DNA from: Gemmatimonadaceae bacterium
GTDB lineage: Bacteria > Gemmatimonadota > Gemmatimonadetes > Gemmatimonadales > Gemmatimonadaceae
Assembly (NCBI GenBank): GCA_035606695.1
Contig: DATNEW010000028.1
Coordinates: 62,001 to 126,000 of the forward strand
Direction: 5' to 3'
Length of the DNA stretch: 64,000 bases
Of the stretch, positions 62,312 through 64,000 are shown in pieces. Position 1 is the first letter of the stretch. Each line of letters begins with the position of its first letter. The notes beneath the pieces are model-generated. The model saw nothing but the letters and a program-made list of their open reading frames with translations, was not told where the DNA came from and made no database searches. The position numbers and the translations under genes were made by a program.

Positions 62312-63779
62312 AACCCCGGGGCGAGTGATTGTCGCCGAGGAAGATCCGTTCGTCAGCGGCGCTCTTTCGTGGCTGTTGCGCGAGCAGGGCTACGACGTCA
62401 GCCCAGTCTCCGGGCGCGATGAGTTGTTCGCCGCGCTCACGCGTGTCCCGCCGGACCTGATCCTGCTCGACGGCGACGTCGTGCAGCGCGACGGCGCCAT
62501 TCTCGGACAACTGCGCAGCGACAACCGCTTTCACGACGTTCGCGTCATCGTTACGGCGCCGTGGGCGGCGATCGAAGACGGCGGCTCCGGCCTGCCGTGG
62601 GGCGTGGACGATTGCGTGAGCAAGCCCTATCGCGTGCCCGAGCTCCTGGGCCGTATTCGCACGCAGCTCCGCGCCAGCGGCCAACTGCGCGCGGCGCGCG
62701 CCGCGCTCAAGGACACCGCGGCCGAGCTGGAACGCGCGCGGGAGGATGCCATGAGCAACCGCCGGCTCGTGGACATTCTGCACGAGGTCACGGGCGAGCT
62801 GTCGGCCACCGAGATCTACCGCATTCTCGCGCGGCGCGTGGCGCGTGCGTTGGAGATCTCGCATTGCTCGGTCGTGCTCGCGCGGCCGGGGGATCTCGTC
62901 GGCACGGTCGCGGCAGCCCATGAGGATTCTTCAATTCACGACGTCGAGATCAGGCTGGATCAGTATCCGGAGATCACGGCGGCGCTCGAGTCGGAACGGC
63001 CCGTGCTGGTCGAGGATGCCCGGCTCCATCCGCTGTTCGCGGGCATGCGCGAACTGTGGGCGCAGGAAGGGAAATCGATCGACATTCGTTCCGTCGCGAC
63101 GATTCCGTTCTCGATCGACCGCTGGCGCGCCGGGGCGCTGTTCCTGCGCACCGATCGCAGCGAGCGCAGTCTCACGACGGAAGACGTCGATTTCGCAGAC
63201 GTCGTCATCCGCGCCGCCGTCGCCGCGATTCGCCGCGCGCAGGCGCTCGAGACGACGCGGGCCGACAATCGCCGCCTCGAGGCGCTGGCGACGACGGATC
63301 CGCTGACGCGGGTGCTCAACCGCCGAGCGCTGCTCGATCGGCTGACGGCCGAGGTCGATCGGGCGCGGCGGTTCGAGTCGGCGCTCACGCTGCTGCTGCT
63401 CGACGTCGACCACTTCAAGCAGATCAACGATACCGCGGGCCATCTGGCCGGCGACAGCGTATTGCGGCAGCTGGGCGCCCTGCTCGAGGACGCGGTGCGC
63501 AAAGTCGACGTCGTCGCGCGGTATGGCGGCGAGGAATTCGTCGTCATCCTGCCCGAGACGTCGAACGACGGCGCCACGATCTTCGCCGAGCGGTTGCGGG
63601 AGCGCATTGAAGGGCAGGCGTTCGACGTCAGCGTCGATCGGCCGGTGCATTTGACCGTGAGCATCGGAATCGCCACCTTTCCTTCCCCTCGCATCACATC
63701 GACTGAGGACTTGTTCGCGCGCGCCGACGAAGCGTTGTATCGCGCGAAGTCCGGTGGACGCAACCAGGTGCGTGCCTGA
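62292..63779 (+). CDS. Receiver-GAF-GGDEF response regulator
   Basis: A 495-residue regulator. Residues about 11-125 form a receiver domain with the acidic pair EED (16-18), phospho-acceptor Asp60 in LILLDGDVVQ and the later Lys in VSKPYR. A GAF-like domain follows (about 160-325: LHEVTGELSATEIYRILARR). The C-terminal GGDEF domain has DPLTRVLNRRALLDRL and YGGEEFVVI, with RKVD as inhibitory site before it. Output should be c-di-GMP made on phosphorylation. The GTG at 62292 is chosen; 62262 and 62325 are alternatives. The gene overlaps the dehydratase by 20 bases. Confidence 0.9.
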   Translation: MASSAGETPGRVIVAEEDPFVSGALSWLLREQGYDVSPVSGRDELFAALTRVPPDLILLDGDVVQRDGAILGQLRSDNRFHDVRVIVTAPWAAIEDGGSGLPWGVDDCVSKPYRVPELLGRIRTQLRASGQLRAARAALKDTAAELERAREDAMSNRRLVDILHEVTGELSATEIYRILARRVARALEISHCSVVLARPGDLVGTVAAAHEDSSIHDVEIRLDQYPEITAALESERPVLVEDARLHPLFAGMRELWAQEGKSIDIRSVATIPFSIDRWRAGALFLRTDRSERSLTTEDVDFADVVIRAAVAAIRRAQALETTRADNRRLEALATTDPLTRVLNRRALLDRLTAEVDRARRFESALTLLLLDVDHFKQINDTAGHLAGDSVLRQLGALLEDAVRKVDVVARYGGEEFVVILPETSNDGATIFAERLRERIEGQAFDVSVDRPVHLTVSIGIATFPSPRITSTEDLFARADEALYRAKSGGRNQVRA

Positions 63780-64000
63780 TGCCCCGTTGCCCGACCTGCG
63801 GCACGATCTATCCCGCTGACGCGCGCTTCTGTACGCGCGACGGCACCCGCCTGCTCGCGTCGGCCACGCCGGGGGCACCGGTCGCAACGGCGACCGACAC
63901 GCCCCGCTCGACGTCGGCGTTGCAGCGTGGCGAAGGTTCCGCGCCCGCGGTGACGCACGCCAGTCTCGCGGGCAAGACGTTGCAGGGCCGGTATCTCGTC
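63779..64000 (+). CDS. Zinc-ribbon protein, cut by the window edge (possible serine/threonine kinase)
   Basis: Seventy-four residues are visible before the window ends. The start MPRCPTCGTIYPADARFCTR carries a zinc ribbon (CPTC ... C) and a Ser/Thr/Ala/Pro linker follows to LAGKTLQGRYLV. The last bit resembles the beginning of a Hanks-type kinase domain (a fold often preceded by a zinc ribbon), but this is a guess from 12 residues. It overlaps the previous gene (TGATG). Confidence 0.6.
   Translation, partial: MPRCPTCGTIYPADARFCTRDGTRLLASATPGAPVATATDTPRSTSALQRGEGSAPAVTHASLAGKTLQGRYLV

Noticed and set aside
1-64000. tRNA or rRNA genes
   Set aside because: No cloverleaf or conserved rRNA segment was found when reading the gaps between genes.

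Overview
The window is GC-rich, densely coded bacterial chromosome (about 65% GC by eye) without rRNA, tRNA, integrase or transposase genes that I can see. Gene content (EF-G-like factor, ThyX, gyrA, odhB/lpdA, squalene-synthase-like enzyme, TolB-propeller S9 and S41 peptidases, several ECF sigma factors, many secreted proteins of unknown function) best fits a Gemmatimonadota-like soil bacterium. That assignment is an inference from protein style, not from a marker gene.

Left end (1-7961): a RiPP biosynthetic cluster. Five plus-strand genes overlap one another: YcaO (cut by the window edge), TfuA-like protein, PqqD-type recognition protein, lasso leader peptidase B2 and an asparagine-synthetase-like lasso cyclase. 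Facing them on the minus strand are a large BTAD/AAA regulator, an 80-residue lasso-type precursor peptide and, joined to it by a GTGA overlap, a MoaD/ThiS-type sulfur carrier ending in Gly-Gly. The combination suggests a thioamidated lasso peptide made with a dedicated sulfur carrier. This is the most interesting system in the window.

8158-18614: a DUF2059-like protein, an EF-G-like translational GTPase with an unusual G4 motif, a secreted protein, then a type III restriction-modification operon (mod-res, minus strand) with a small divergent DNA-binding protein whose start codon lies in a palindrome. 18648-22773: lysine 2,3-aminomutase, GNAT and two coupled ATP-grasp ligases, a candidate beta-lysine pathway. 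23034-26612: thyX, a GlcD-like flavoprotein and a squalene/phytoene synthase-like enzyme.

26619-33844: a long minus-strand series: ECF sigma factor with an overlapping membrane protein, envelope proteins, an RNase H-fold protein missing two catalytic carboxylates, an M20 hydrolase and a GHMP sugar kinase. 33938-36266: otsA-otsB (trehalose), then a histone-tail-like phasin-type protein, a CoA transferase, and a second ECF sigma/anti-sigma pair closed by a clean terminator. 39687-50378: DUF72, secreted proteins, an SGNH hydrolase, a D-aminoacylase-like lipoprotein, a tricorn-like S41 peptidase and an S9 peptidase, which read as a protein/peptide degradation set.

50649-64000: GNAT, lpdA, an outer-membrane protein, odhB, a zinc-type dehydrogenase, an MscS-helix membrane protein, gyrA, and an overlapping operon of a membrane diguanylate cyclase, a threonine dehydratase-like enzyme, a receiver-GAF-GGDEF regulator and the start of a zinc-ribbon (perhaps kinase) gene cut by the window end. 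Three related, partly palindromic intergenic repeats lie within about 9.5 kb here.
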